Shown one piece after another: positions 1 to 8,900 of a stretch of DNA of 64,000 nucleotides. Position 1 is the first letter of the stretch. The number at the start of each line of letters is the position of its first letter. The stretch lies in NCBI RefSeq assembly GCF_030161375.1, contig NZ_BSSQ01000019.1, forward strand, positions 124,001-188,000, written 5' to 3'. The notes beneath the pieces are model-generated. The model was not told the DNA's origin and ran no database searches. It saw only the letters and a list, made by a program, of their open reading frames with translations. Made by a program: the position numbers and the translations under genes. The DNA comes from Paenibacillus glycanilyticus (lineage in GTDB: Bacteria > Bacillota > Bacilli > Paenibacillales > Paenibacillaceae).

Positions 1-1
1 A

Positions 2-211
2 GATCCGCGTGAAATTCTTACTCCGGAAGCACGTGATCAAATTCCGCCTGAGATTTTGGACAAAATTGTTCATGCCCTGTCTGATTCGATCGTGGGAACA
101 TTTGCATGGGCGATTATCCCGGCCGTACTCGCTTTGTTTGTATCCTTCTTCATGGGTAAAAGCAAGCTTGATCCTTCTGCTGAGATGGAGCAGCAAGGTC
201 TTGGCCACTAA
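2..211 (+). CDS. MFS drug exporter, C-terminal end (partial)
   Basis: The last 69 residues of a protein that begins before the window. The frame runs from base 2 to a TAA at 209-211. It contains an extracytoplasmic-looking stretch (TPEARDQIPPEILDKIV), one hydrophobic membrane segment (about 20 residues, FAWAIIPAVLALFVSFFMG) and a short polar tail. The layout of a final transmembrane helix followed by a short cytoplasmic tail is what DHA2/EmrB-type major facilitator drug exporters show at their C-terminus. The family call rests on little sequence; the reading frame itself is well supported by composition and by the terminator just downstream. The other frame open here is out of phase with this one. 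Confidence 0.6.
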   Translation, partial: DPREILTPEARDQIPPEILDKIVHALSDSIVGTFAWAIIPAVLALFVSFFMGKSKLDPSAEMEQQGLGH

Positions 212-226
212 TACATGATGAGATAA

Positions 227-255
227 AGCAGTCGCAATTTTGCGGCTGCTTTTTT
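227..255 (+). terminator. Rho-independent terminator
   Basis: Arms AGCAGTCGCAA and TTGCGGCTGCT form a hairpin 15 bases after the transporter stop codon, followed directly by a run of T. Confidence 0.85.
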
Positions 256-405
256 CATGTTAGCCTAGCCTTTTAGTTTGGTTTGCATAACTATTATTAT
301 GTAATCAATGGATTTGGAATTTTATTGATATAGATATTTTTTCCAATTATAATTTAACCAAAGCGTAATTGGAGATAAGGAGACTGAACCGGAGGTTATG
401 TTATT

Positions 406-1188
406 ATGAATCGACTTAAAGGGAAAATCGCTATCGTAACCGGGACTAGCCGTCCGAATGGGATTGGAGCAGCCATTTGCCGGGCATTTGCTGCTGAGGG
501 TGCTAATCTGTTTTTCACGCATTGGCATGAATATGATAAAGACAATTATCCGTCGGATGCTAACGAAAGCTGGCCTGAGTTGTTCGCTAAGGAACTTGAA
601 CAATTCGGGGTCACGGTCGGACACATGGAGCTGGATCTTGCGGCTCCTGGCGCAGGAAGCTTATTGTTGAATGAAGTTAGGAAGGTTATTGGATTGCCGA
701 CCGTCTTGGTTAATAATGCTACATATAGCGTTGATGCGGATTTTCGGAGTTTGAACGAAGCTCTCATTGACGCGCATTGTGCCGTCAATATCAGGGGAAC
801 GTTTATGTTATCAGCCGAGTTCGCACGTCAGTTCGAGTTAGAAAAGAATAGTCATCTAACAGGCAGAATTATCAATCTCACTTCTGGCCAAGGAAAAGGC
901 CCGATGCCCGGCAATCTTGCCTATGCCGCTACGAAAGGCGCAATATCCGTATTTACCGAATCGTTGGCTGCTGAACTCGCTTCGCTTGGTATAACCGTTA
1001 ATGCGGTGGATCCCGGTCCTACCGATTCAGGCTGGATGACGGACGCAATAAAAGAGGCTTTACTGCCACAATTCCCAATGGGGCGAATTGGTCTACCCGA
1101 TGATGCGGCACGCCTGATTACTTTTCTAGCAAGTGATGAATCCGGCTGGATTACCGGCGAAATCATTCACTCTAGGGGTGGGTTTTAA
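406..1188 (+). CDS. SDR-family oxidoreductase
   Basis: A 260-residue classical short-chain dehydrogenase/reductase, expected to be cytosolic and NAD(P)-dependent. The glycine-rich cofactor loop TGTSRPNGIG is at about residues 13-22, the structural NNA motif at about 103-105, and the catalytic Tyr-x-x-x-Lys (YAATK) at about 173-177. The tail ends with a glycine-rich segment (SRGGF) typical of the family. Length is normal. The start is supported by GGAGG about 12 bases upstream. The next gene starts two bases after the stop, suggesting cotranscription. The insert after the glycine loop (HWHEYDKDNYPSD) resembles SDRs often labelled 3-ketoacyl-ACP reductase-like in Bacilli. The substrate cannot be told from sequence. 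Confidence 0.88.
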   Translation: MNRLKGKIAIVTGTSRPNGIGAAICRAFAAEGANLFFTHWHEYDKDNYPSDANESWPELFAKELEQFGVTVGHMELDLAAPGAGSLLLNEVRKVIGLPTVLVNNATYSVDADFRSLNEALIDAHCAVNIRGTFMLSAEFARQFELEKNSHLTGRIINLTSGQGKGPMPGNLAYAATKGAISVFTESLAAELASLGITVNAVDPGPTDSGWMTDAIKEALLPQFPMGRIGLPDDAARLITFLASDESGWITGEIIHSRGGF

Positions 1189-1190
1189 AA

Positions 1191-1718
1191 ATGAGAATGC
1201 TCATAGTGTCCTTAATCATACTTTGTATATTGATTGGAAGCTCAAGTAAAACAAATCCTGTAACGGCTTCTCATTCAGATATACAAAATTCAATGTCTGA
1301 TTTAGAGTCGTTGTCTATTCCGATATACGATACATCAGCTTACGATAAGAAGAAATTAGATGAAATGGGTATTAAATTAAATCCAACAACTGTAGTTCCT
1401 AGAATAGGGAAAACGGAAGTGCGGAAAATCACGGAAGATCTACTGAAACAAACCGCAGCACATCCAAAAAGCATACATATTGAGTACGGTTTAATAACGG
1501 CTAATGTTGGTATATCGGAAGAGGCTAAGAAAGCTAATCCATTGTTAAAAGATATGGAATATTTTGTAAATGTACCTGTATGGGTTGTCACATTCAAAGG
1601 ACTTCTTTCAGACGATTATGTACCCGATCATAGAGGGAAAGATCCGCTTGATATTAATAGCACCGTGATTGATGCAAACACAGGAATGGAATTATTCGGA
1701 TTTGGTACTGGAAAATAA
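1191..1718 (+). CDS. Exported or membrane-anchored hypothetical protein
   Basis: A 175-residue protein with a hydrophobic N-terminus (about residues 1-17) that looks like a signal peptide or anchor. No lipobox cysteine is convincing. The rest is a soluble, beta-rich-looking domain with no motif I recognise. A GGGGTGGG ribosome binding site lies inside the end of the SDR gene, and the start follows that gene by two bases, so the two are probably coexpressed. Base composition is more AT-rich than that of the flanking SDR gene. Function unknown. Confidence 0.7.
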   Translation: MRMLIVSLIILCILIGSSSKTNPVTASHSDIQNSMSDLESLSIPIYDTSAYDKKKLDEMGIKLNPTTVVPRIGKTEVRKITEDLLKQTAAHPKSIHIEYGLITANVGISEEAKKANPLLKDMEYFVNVPVWVVTFKGLLSDDYVPDHRGKDPLDINSTVIDANTGMELFGFGTGK

Positions 1719-1746
1719 TCAGATAGTGCTTGAGAGGGGGATAATC

Positions 1747-2253
1747 ATGAACGATATTATTCAAATTCGACAAATGACAAGCGATGACATTGAGACCATT
1801 CATCTTGTCTTTAAACATAACGGGATTGACCGGTCTGTAGAGGATATCATGGAGTGCTGGGAAGAAAATCAGTCCGGTGAAAGAGTAACCTTGCTTGCTT
1901 TTTACGATAATCAGTTAGCAGGAAGTTTACACCTTCTTTCAACTTCGTATTATCCGCCTTTTGTTGATCAAGGAATACCCGAAATTAATGATTTTAATGT
2001 CATTGGACCGTTAAAAAGACTTGGGATCGGCAATAAGTTAATGGATGGGGTCGAAAAAATAGCATTCGAGAAGTTCGGAAAGGTCGGAGTTGGGGTGGGC
2101 ATGCATCACTACTACGGACCAGCCCAACGTTTGTATGCCAAAAGGGGCTATGTGCCTGACGGCAGAGGGCTTATCTATCATAATGAAGTAGTCATGCCAT
2201 TTGTTAACGTTTGTGTAGACAATGATTTGATTCTATATATGACTAAGGAGTAA
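1747..2253 (+). CDS. GNAT-family N-acetyltransferase
   Basis: 168 residues. The acetyl-CoA-binding region follows the usual GNAT order: a strand ending in IGPLKRLGIGNKLMDGVE (a degenerate R/Q-x-x-G-x-G/A motif) at about 98-115, then a GMHHYYGPAQRLYAKRGYVPDG segment where the alpha4/beta7 Tyr region lies. The start chosen is the ATG at 1747, preceded by GAGAGGGGG with good spacing. An upstream in-frame ATG at 1669 lies inside the preceding gene and lacks such a site. The acceptor substrate is unknown. Confidence 0.82.
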   Translation: MNDIIQIRQMTSDDIETIHLVFKHNGIDRSVEDIMECWEENQSGERVTLLAFYDNQLAGSLHLLSTSYYPPFVDQGIPEINDFNVIGPLKRLGIGNKLMDGVEKIAFEKFGKVGVGVGMHHYYGPAQRLYAKRGYVPDGRGLIYHNEVVMPFVNVCVDNDLILYMTKE

Positions 2254-2267
2254 TTTTAGATTGCCAC

Positions 2268-2298
2268 TTGAACCTTACGTAACGTAATGAATTATAGT
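2268..2298 (+). promoter_or_regulatory. MerR-type promoter with 19-bp spacer and palindromic operator
   Basis: A -35 TTGAAC (2268-2273) and -10 TATAGT (2293-2298) are separated by 19 bp, the elongated spacing typical of MerR-activated promoters. The spacer holds a near-palindrome, CTTACGTAACGTAATG, centred between the two boxes. It lies 45 bp upstream of the RibD-like reductase gene. No merR-type gene is visible in this window, so the regulator would be unlinked. Confidence 0.6.
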
Positions 2299-2342
2299 AT
2301 ACATATGGAGCAATTAATCTCGAAATCGGAGGAGAATCAATC

Positions 2343-2912
2343 ATGAGAAAACTGGTATTGTTTATGCATGTGTCGCTGGACGGGTATGCGTCGGATTTGA
2401 ACGGAGGACTAGGTTGGATTCCGTACAACGAGGAATTAGAGAAATACGCCGAAGAGATTGTAGCCGAAGTTGGCTCTCCCGTATACGGGCGCACGACGTA
2501 TCGAATGATGGAGGGCTATTGGCCTACGATGTTGGACAACCCGGATGCGTCAACGCATGAACTTGAGCATGCCAAATGGCTGCAGGATGTTAAGAAAATC
2601 GTCATTTCCGATACGATGGACAAGGTCGAATGGAACAATACGATGCTGATTAAGGACAATATCGCGGAAGAATTCAAGGCGCTCAAGGAGCAACCAGGCA
2701 AAAATCTCGTTATATTCGGCAGCCCGGGGGCAGCGAAGACATTGCTTGAGCTTGGCTTGATCGACGAATTCATGCTGACGATTTGCCCAGTCATCCTTGG
2801 CGGCGGGAACTCGGTATTCCACGGCGACGGCGAGAAAACCAAGCTTAAGCTGCTATCCAGCCGAACGTTTGAGTCGGGTATTATCGCAGCCCGTTATGAA
2901 GTGGAGAAATAA
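2343..2912 (+). CDS. Dihydrofolate reductase-like (RibD C-terminal domain) protein
   Basis: 189 residues, a stand-alone RibD-C/DHFR-fold protein. Features visible are the N-terminal strand and loop KLVLFMHVSLDGYASD, the VYGRTTYRMMEGYWP segment at about 48-62, and the nucleotide-binding region VIFGSPGAAKTLLELGLIDEFMLTICPVILGGG at about 123-155. Such stand-alone proteins are common in Bacilli, are predicted NAD(P)H reductases of unknown substrate, and need not be folate enzymes. Start supported by GGAGGAGAA just upstream. The MerR-type promoter suggests induction by a small molecule or stress, and a strong terminator follows. Confidence 0.85.
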   Translation: MRKLVLFMHVSLDGYASDLNGGLGWIPYNEELEKYAEEIVAEVGSPVYGRTTYRMMEGYWPTMLDNPDASTHELEHAKWLQDVKKIVISDTMDKVEWNNTMLIKDNIAEEFKALKEQPGKNLVIFGSPGAAKTLLELGLIDEFMLTICPVILGGGNSVFHGDGEKTKLKLLSSRTFESGIIAARYEVEK

Positions 2913-2942
2913 CGTTGCAAACGCTGCTCACAGCGCCGATAG

Positions 2943-2980
2943 AATCGCTCAAACTCTAATAGAGTTTGAGCGATTTTTTT
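2943..2980 (+). terminator. Rho-independent terminator
   Basis: A near-perfect hairpin AATCGCTCAAACTCTA / TAGAGTTTGAGCGATT followed by seven T. It ends the RibD-like gene. Confidence 0.92.
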
Positions 2981-2982
2981 GC

Positions 2983-3020
2983 TATAATAAAGTGCGCAAA
3001 ATCAGAGTTTTGCGCACTTT
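2983..3020 (+). promoter_or_regulatory. -10 box abutting a lox-like 13-6-13 inverted repeat
   Basis: A TATAAT at 2983-2988 is followed immediately by a perfect inverted repeat with 13-bp arms (2989-3001 and 3008-3020, AAAGTGCGCAAAA and its complement) around an asymmetric 6-bp centre TCAGAG. No T-run follows, so it is not a terminator. Arm length and spacer match the geometry of tyrosine-recombinase core sites. The site sits 45 bp upstream of an orphan tyrosine recombinase and over its likely transcription start, so it could be the crossover site, an autoregulatory operator, or both. Confidence 0.55.
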
Positions 3021-3064
3021 CACTTGAGAGCTATTTTATTATACATAAGGTGGGGGAATGTGAG

Positions 3065-3982
3065 TTGAAAAGTCAGCATGAATTGGATGATTTGTACGGA
3101 GAGCTCACGAAAGCCTTTCGCATTTGGATGAAGCAAGCGGGTTATACCGAAACCACACAAAAGGAATATATGCGTGAAGCTTATGGTTACTTAGATTCGC
3201 TAGAAGGAGCATCCGCTGAACAAGCCGGGAAGATGTTTGTGATTTCATTCCTCGTATCGAAGCAGCGCGGGGCAGGGGATCGGGCGAGAAACCGGACGTT
3301 ATCGGCGATCCGCTCATTTTATACGGCACTGATTGATTTTGAACTGGCAACACGCAATCCCGCCATGGAAGTCAAGAAATCCAAGACGGAAAAAAACAAA
3401 AAACCAGTCTATTTGGAAGAAGAAGAACTTGCGGCTAGTTTATCCTGCATAGAGGGACGATACCGGTCCCGCAACATTGCAATTTTTCTGCTGATGAGTT
3501 ATTGCGGCTTGCGGGTCGGGGAAGTACACCGTTTGAACCGAAGTGATTTCAATCCGGCGAGAGGAACGATTGACGTCTTTGGCAAAGGGCGCAAGTGGAA
3601 CGAAATACCGGTTCCGGGAGAGCTGTCCGCCGTACTTGCCGAAGTCGCCGAAGATCGGCTAACTCCTTACAAGGAACAGGAGGATGCTTTTTTTGTATCG
3701 CAGAAGGGCAGAAGATTATCGATCCGGCAAATCCAGAAAATCGCGGGCCAAACGTTTGAAGCCTTCAAAAGCCTCAATCCTCAAGCGGCAAACAAAAAGC
3801 TATCTTGCCATAAGCTGCGCCATACTTTCGCAACGATGCTTCTTAAGAACGGTGTAGATATTCGCGTCGTCAAAGAACTACTTGGACATGCTTCGATAGA
3901 AACAACCATGATCTATACGCACATAAATGACGAGCAGAAGAAGGAAGCCATGGCTACCATTCGTCTGCCCGTTCATATTTAA
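3065..3982 (+). CDS. XerC/XerD-like tyrosine recombinase
   Basis: 305 residues, normal length for a simple Xer-type integrase. An N-terminal SAM-like core-binding domain (about 10-105) is followed by the catalytic domain with all key residues: Arg150 (CGLRVGE), a beta-hairpin Lys in GKGRK (174-177), His249-x-x-Arg252 (HKLRHTFAT), His275 (LLGHAS) and the nucleophile Tyr284 (MIYTHI). The start taken is TTG at 3065, with GGTGGGGG about 9 bases upstream. A longer frame reaches back through the upstream inverted repeat and is unlikely. No phage genes lie nearby. It converges on, and overlaps by a few bases, the isochorismatase-like gene. Probably an orphan recombinase rather than the housekeeping XerC/D. 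Confidence 0.85.
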   Translation: MKSQHELDDLYGELTKAFRIWMKQAGYTETTQKEYMREAYGYLDSLEGASAEQAGKMFVISFLVSKQRGAGDRARNRTLSAIRSFYTALIDFELATRNPAMEVKKSKTEKNKKPVYLEEEELAASLSCIEGRYRSRNIAIFLLMSYCGLRVGEVHRLNRSDFNPARGTIDVFGKGRKWNEIPVPGELSAVLAEVAEDRLTPYKEQEDAFFVSQKGRRLSIRQIQKIAGQTFEAFKSLNPQAANKKLSCHKLRHTFATMLLKNGVDIRVVKELLGHASIETTMIYTHINDEQKKEAMATIRLPVHI

Positions 3983-4629
3983 TGCTGCAATTGGGGAGCT
4001 TGATTCGGCTGTTGCTGCCAGAAAGAGATGACGGCTTTTGTGTCGGAAGCCATTCCGAAATAAGTATCCACGGTTTGTACGGTCATATCGTGTTCCTCTT
4101 GGGTAAAGGCTGCACAAGCATCCTTCATGAGCACGATATGATAATCCATCATAAAACCGTCCCTAGCCGTGGATTCAACGCAAAGATTAGTGCTGACGCC
4201 GGTCATGATGAGTGTTTCGATTTTGAGCGTTTGCAATACGGATTCAAGCCTAGTATGTATAAATCCGCTGTATCGGTGTTTTTTGACGATAATATCGTCA
4301 GGTAAGGGAGACACTTCATAAAATTCCGCTCCCCAGCTGCCCGTATGGCAGATCGGATTAATGCCGTCAGCGAATCGGGACACCCAAACCTCGGAATCGG
4401 TTGCTTTTTCATGATTGGTCTGAAGGTAAATAACCGGAACATGGTGCTGCTGTGCAGCTTCCAGCAGGGCATGCAGATTTGGCATCATGTTCTTGACGCT
4501 GCTAACATCGGTGCCGAGTTTTGCAATAGCTCCTTCCGGGTGGCAATAATCATTTTGAACATCCACCACTATAATGGCCGTGTTTTTATGCTCTAGTCGC
4601 TTCTTCAATTTGTCTTGATTTTGATCCAA
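3979..4629 (-). CDS. Isochorismatase-family cysteine hydrolase
   Basis: 216 residues with the Asp-Lys-Cys catalytic set of the family: Asp23 (IIVVDVQNDYC), a Lys at 116-117 (IIVKKHRYSGF) and Cys150 (GVSTNLCVESTARDG). The last motif resembles the RutB/ureidoacrylate-amidohydrolase branch, so an amide or imide C-N hydrolase is more likely than a true isochorismatase. The start appears to be TTG, with an AGGTG-type site a few bases upstream. The tail is glutamine-rich. Its 3' end overlaps the convergent recombinase gene by four bases. Confidence 0.85.
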   Translation of the reverse strand: MDQNQDKLKKRLEHKNTAIIVVDVQNDYCHPEGAIAKLGTDVSSVKNMMPNLHALLEAAQQHHVPVIYLQTNHEKATDSEVWVSRFADGINPICHTGSWGAEFYEVSPLPDDIIVKKHRYSGFIHTRLESVLQTLKIETLIMTGVSTNLCVESTARDGFMMDYHIVLMKDACAAFTQEEHDMTVQTVDTYFGMASDTKAVISFWQQQPNQAPQLQH

Positions 4630-4771
4630 AGGTACACCTACTTTACTTTTTTGTTGCTTATTTTTCCAATTAGGCGCCGAGATTATTATAACCGTTCTGG
4701 AAATGGTACAATGATCAGACTAGAGTTCGATAATCTATAATTAATAACGAAAAAAAGGCAGGTACATACAA

Positions 4772-5269
4772 GTGAATCTGAACATCTCACAAGTTCAAAC
4801 AGAAGACGCAATTGCGGAGGTTGCCCGATTGGCGGGTCAAATCTGGCGGGAGTATTACGTTTCCATTATTACGCTAGAACAAATCAACTACATGGTAGAC
4901 AAGTTCCAGTCCATACCTGCCATTATCGATCAAATTCAAAATCAGCATTACGTTTATTACATCCTGCAGAGCGAGGACCAATCGGTTGGTTATCTGTCTG
5001 TCCGGGAAGAGAAAGGGAAGTTGTTCTTAAGCAAGTTTTATGTGGCGAAGGAATACCGTGGGCACGGTTATGCCAGTCAAGCGATGGCTTTTCTCGTACA
5101 GTACGGCAAGGAACGCGGCTTAAGCCATATTTGGCTTACGGTCAACCGGGACAACGATTCCAGTATCGCAGTCTACCAGAAAAAAGGTTTCCAGATCGTA
5201 CGCGAGCAAGTCGCCGATATCGGAAACGGTTATGTGATGGATGATTATATTATGGAGAAAGAGCTGTAA
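4772..5269 (+). CDS. GNAT-family N-acetyltransferase
   Basis: 165 residues. Acetyl-CoA-binding motif A is clear: FYVAKEYRGHGYASQAMAFL at about 90-109 (the R-G-x-G-x-A core), followed by ERGLSHIWLTVNRDNDSSIAVYQKKGFQIV, the usual second half including the Tyr/Gln-rich helix. Start is GTG with AAGGCAGG upstream; a TGGTACAAT extended -10 at 4704-4712 may be its promoter. The N-terminal part (VARLAGQIWREYYVSIITLEQINYMVDKFQS) resembles GNATs of Firmicutes often annotated as diamine acetyltransferase-like. Acceptor unknown. Confidence 0.88.
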   Translation: MNLNISQVQTEDAIAEVARLAGQIWREYYVSIITLEQINYMVDKFQSIPAIIDQIQNQHYVYYILQSEDQSVGYLSVREEKGKLFLSKFYVAKEYRGHGYASQAMAFLVQYGKERGLSHIWLTVNRDNDSSIAVYQKKGFQIVREQVADIGNGYVMDDYIMEKEL

Positions 5270-5286
5270 ACTAGGAGGCAGTTTCA

Positions 5287-5747
5287 TTGCCAATCATCAA
5301 ACAATCTCTATTTATTCAAGCGCCGATTCAGGTATGCTTTGATTTGTCGCGCAGTATTGACATCCATATGGATTCTACCTCTCAGACGAATGAGAGAGCG
5401 ATAAATGGCCGAACAAGCGGGCTGATCGAATTAGGGGAATCCGTCACCTGGGAAGCCAGACATTTTGGAATCCGGCAGCATCTTTCCGCAGTCATAACCG
5501 AATTTGAAGAGCCGTATCGTTTTGTTGATGAGATGGTAAGCGGAGCATTTAAGAGCTTCAGGCATGAACATCGATTCGTAGCAAGCGAAGACGGCACTTT
5601 GATGACGGATATTTTCGACTACGCCTCACCTTGGGGAGCTGTTGGCATTTAGCCGATATCCTCTTTTTGCAGGCTTATATGGAACGTTTTCTTAAGAAGA
5701 GGAATGAATATATTAAATGGCAGGCCGAATTGCAAACGTACGGATAA
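5287..5747 (+). pseudogene. SRPBCC-family (ligand-binding START-like) protein, frameshifted
   Basis: The first 121 codons read as a START/SRPBCC protein, then hit TAG at 5650-5652. Shifting by one base at about 5647-5649 restores a sensible C-terminal helix (LADILFLQAYMERFLKKRN and on to YIKWQAELQTYG) with its own TAA at 5745-5747 and a terminator directly after. The protein should therefore be about 153 residues, and one base appears to be missing. Start is TTG with TAGGAGG upstream, 17 bases after the GNAT gene, so the two form an operon. This may be a true recent frameshift or a sequencing error. The family's ligand is not predictable. Confidence 0.75.
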
Positions 5748-5748
5748 A

Positions 5749-5775
5749 AAGTCGCGAATTTTCGCGGCTTTTTTG
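5749..5775 (+). terminator. Rho-independent terminator
   Basis: Hairpin AAGTCGCGAA / TTCGCGGCTT followed by a run of T, immediately after the restored stop codon of the SRPBCC gene. This also supports the corrected gene end. Confidence 0.85.
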
Positions 5776-5934
5776 TTTATCCATGCCCCAAATGGCAAAT
5801 AGTCAACAATTGTAGATTCGAAGTTGGCAACGGCTGATGTCACCGGATTAGGCCATCCCTTATTGTTAGGTTATCGCTATTCCAGCTCTCGGAATCGTTG
5901 ATAACTACTAGTAAGAATGGAGTGGTCAACCGCA

Positions 5935-8900
5935 ATGAAAAATCAGCTATTACGCACATGGTTGTCGCTTGTCCTGATCGTGGGACTTGTCGTAAACGTG
6001 GTTCCCGTGCAATCCGTATCTGCTGCGGCTGAACAAGATGTAACCGTGACAGCTTCGTACACGTATCATGGCGATCGCTTGGAGGATGTGATTGACGGAA
6101 TCGTCTCTTACGACGACTCCCCGAAAAACCGCTGGACATCGTATGAATCGCCCAACGCAGAGGATTGGGTACAGCTAGAATATGCCGATGTTCGTTCGAA
6201 AAACGTAGCGGGAGTATACCTGTTTGACGACGGAGGCGGGATCAAAGCACCAAACAGCTTGGATATCCAATACTGGAACGACACGGAATGGGTAAACGTG
6301 CCGAACCAAGTGAAATCTCCTTCGGAACCTGTCGGCAACGAACTTAATCTTGTTCATTTCGACTCCGTCTCATCTACGAAATTCCGGGTTTTATTTACTC
6401 ATTCCGGTTCTAAAAGCGGTGCAACGGAGATTGTGTTCGCCGATTCCAATACCGAATCTGTACCGGGTTCTTCCGTACCGGCGCTTGGAATCGCCTCTGC
6501 TTCCTATACGTTCCGGCTGGATCAGGTGAGCCAAGTGAACGACGGAATCGTTTCTTATGACAGCACGTCTGCTAACCGCTGGACTTCTTATGAATCGCCT
6601 AACTCGAGCGATTGGGTACAAACGAACTTTGGGGAGCCGAAGAAAAAGGACGCCGTTGGCATCTACCTGTATGCGGACGGAGGAGGGATCAAAGCTCCGG
6701 CTTCCTATGATGTTCAATACTTGGATTCGGCAGGCGAATGGGCAAGCGCGGCTAATCAAGTAAAAACCCCGGCCGTCCCAACCGGCAACGCGCTAAATCT
6801 AGTAACGTTTGATCCGGTTGAATCCCAGAAATACCGTATTCTATTTACCCATAGCGATGCCAAAACCGGCGTTACGGAAATTGTATACGTGGATTCCGCC
6901 ACGCAATCTTTGCCTACGGAAGCCAACGCTGCAGTTGTGACGGCTTCATATTCCAATAACGGAGATTCGCCTGAATATGCGGGCGATGGCATTATCTCTT
7001 ATAACGATTTTCCAAGAAACCGCTGGACGGCTTACGGTACTCCGAATGCATCGGATTGGGTGCAAACGGAATATGAACATGCTACATCTAAAAATATGGC
7101 CGGAATCTATTTCTACGATGACGGCGGAGGCGTTCAGGCTCCGGCTTCTTACGATATCCAGTACTGGAATGGGTCAGATTGGACCAACGTTCCTAACCAA
7201 ACAAGAACACCTGAGGAACCAACTGGGGGAGCCTTGAACCTGGTTACCTTCGATACCGTTGTCTCGAGCAAGTACCGGATCGTAATGACGCATCAAGCGG
7301 ATTCGAGAGCGGGCTTAACAGAAGTGATGTATGTCGATTCGGATAAGGAACCTGTTCCGGTAGAACCACCGGTTGTTGAAGTCGAGCCGGCTATTGAAAT
7401 TATTTCTCCCCAGATTGGTTCATCCGTTTCGGGTACGATTACGATCGATTTCAAAGCTCCGGGGATGAAAAATGTATGGGCACGCGTGTGGCATCAACCG
7501 GATGAAGACCATACCGATCCCAACGGCTACGACGCTTGGCTTGACCATGCCGCGCCTGATGATGACGGATATGGCTCTGTCACGATAGATGCAGCCCAAT
7601 TACCGACAGGTCCACTAACCGTTATATTAAATGCTTGGAATTCGCCGGAAGGGGATCCGAATTTCACGAAATCCACAACAAGTTACTTACAGCTGTATAA
7701 CGAAGACGGAGTAGATTGGAATAGCGGAATTCCAGCGGCACCGCCTCAAACGCAAGGCATGCACGTCTTGTATGAAGATGATTTCACCGGTCCGCTGTCC
7801 ATTTCCAAGACGGGTGAAGGCACAAGATATGCTTCGCTTAAGCCGGATTGGCCTAACGGTTCAGAGTTTGGCGAAGCCATCTTCGCAGATCCGACGGATG
7901 CGGTTAATCCATTCTCTATCCTTGGAGACGATCTCCTCCGCATCCGAGTGACGAAAGCTCCGGAAGGATACGTGGATCCGCAAGGCTGGAACCGCAAATA
8001 TATCGGAGGTTTATTGTCATCGGTACGGCTTGACGGAACCGGGATTGCCGCGACAAATGGATACTTTGAAGCTAGAATTCAAATGCCAGCGGGCAAAGGG
8101 GCATGGCCGGCATTTTGGCTAATGTCTCAGAACAGCTCAGGTCCAGACCACTTGCCGTCAACCGCAGAGATTGATACCGTCGAAGCTTACGGACATGATC
8201 CAAGCGGCGCTTGCCAAGCGAAGCATTGGTGGGCAGGCAGTCCGGAAACCCACCAAACGAATTGTTCTTCCTCGAATTTCGCATATGGGGATAATGCGTC
8301 TACCTGGCATACGTACGGAACAAAAATTACGCCGACCGAAGTCATCTATTATATCGACAATGTGGAAGTATGGAGGCACGCCTCCTTCGAACAGGCCAAT
8401 ACGCCGATGTATTTCATGCTGAATCTTGCGCTAGGCGGCGGCTGGCCGATTGACCTGGCGAAATACGGCGATCAGATTGATATGTACGTCGATTATGTGA
8501 GAGTATTTGAACCGGATGCGTCTCCAACAAATCCAAATCCGGGATCGCCATCAACCTCTCAGCCTAATGTTACAACAGTGGGCAACACCATAATCGCAAC
8601 CCCGCAAGTAGCGGTAGATGCGAATACGGGAGCTGCAACGTTAATTATCACTGAAGATGTATGGAAGCAAGCCCAAGAGCTCGCACAACAACATGGCATT
8701 CAGAAACTAATCGTAGAAACGCCTTCTGCGGCTTTAAAAGCTTCATCGTATGAGTTAAGTCTGCCAGCCGCTGCGCTTATGGGCAAATCTGGTATTGCTA
8801 TTGAAGTTAAGACACCTATTGCTTTCCTTACCTTGCCTTCGAACATGTTTGAAGGACAAACTTTGCCAGCGGAGCAAATCTCGATTCATGTTAACGGGGT

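Noticed and set aside
2983..3982. Prophage or integrative element carried by the recombinase
   Set aside because: No phage, plasmid or conjugation genes and no flanking direct repeats were seen, and neighbours are ordinary chromosomal genes.
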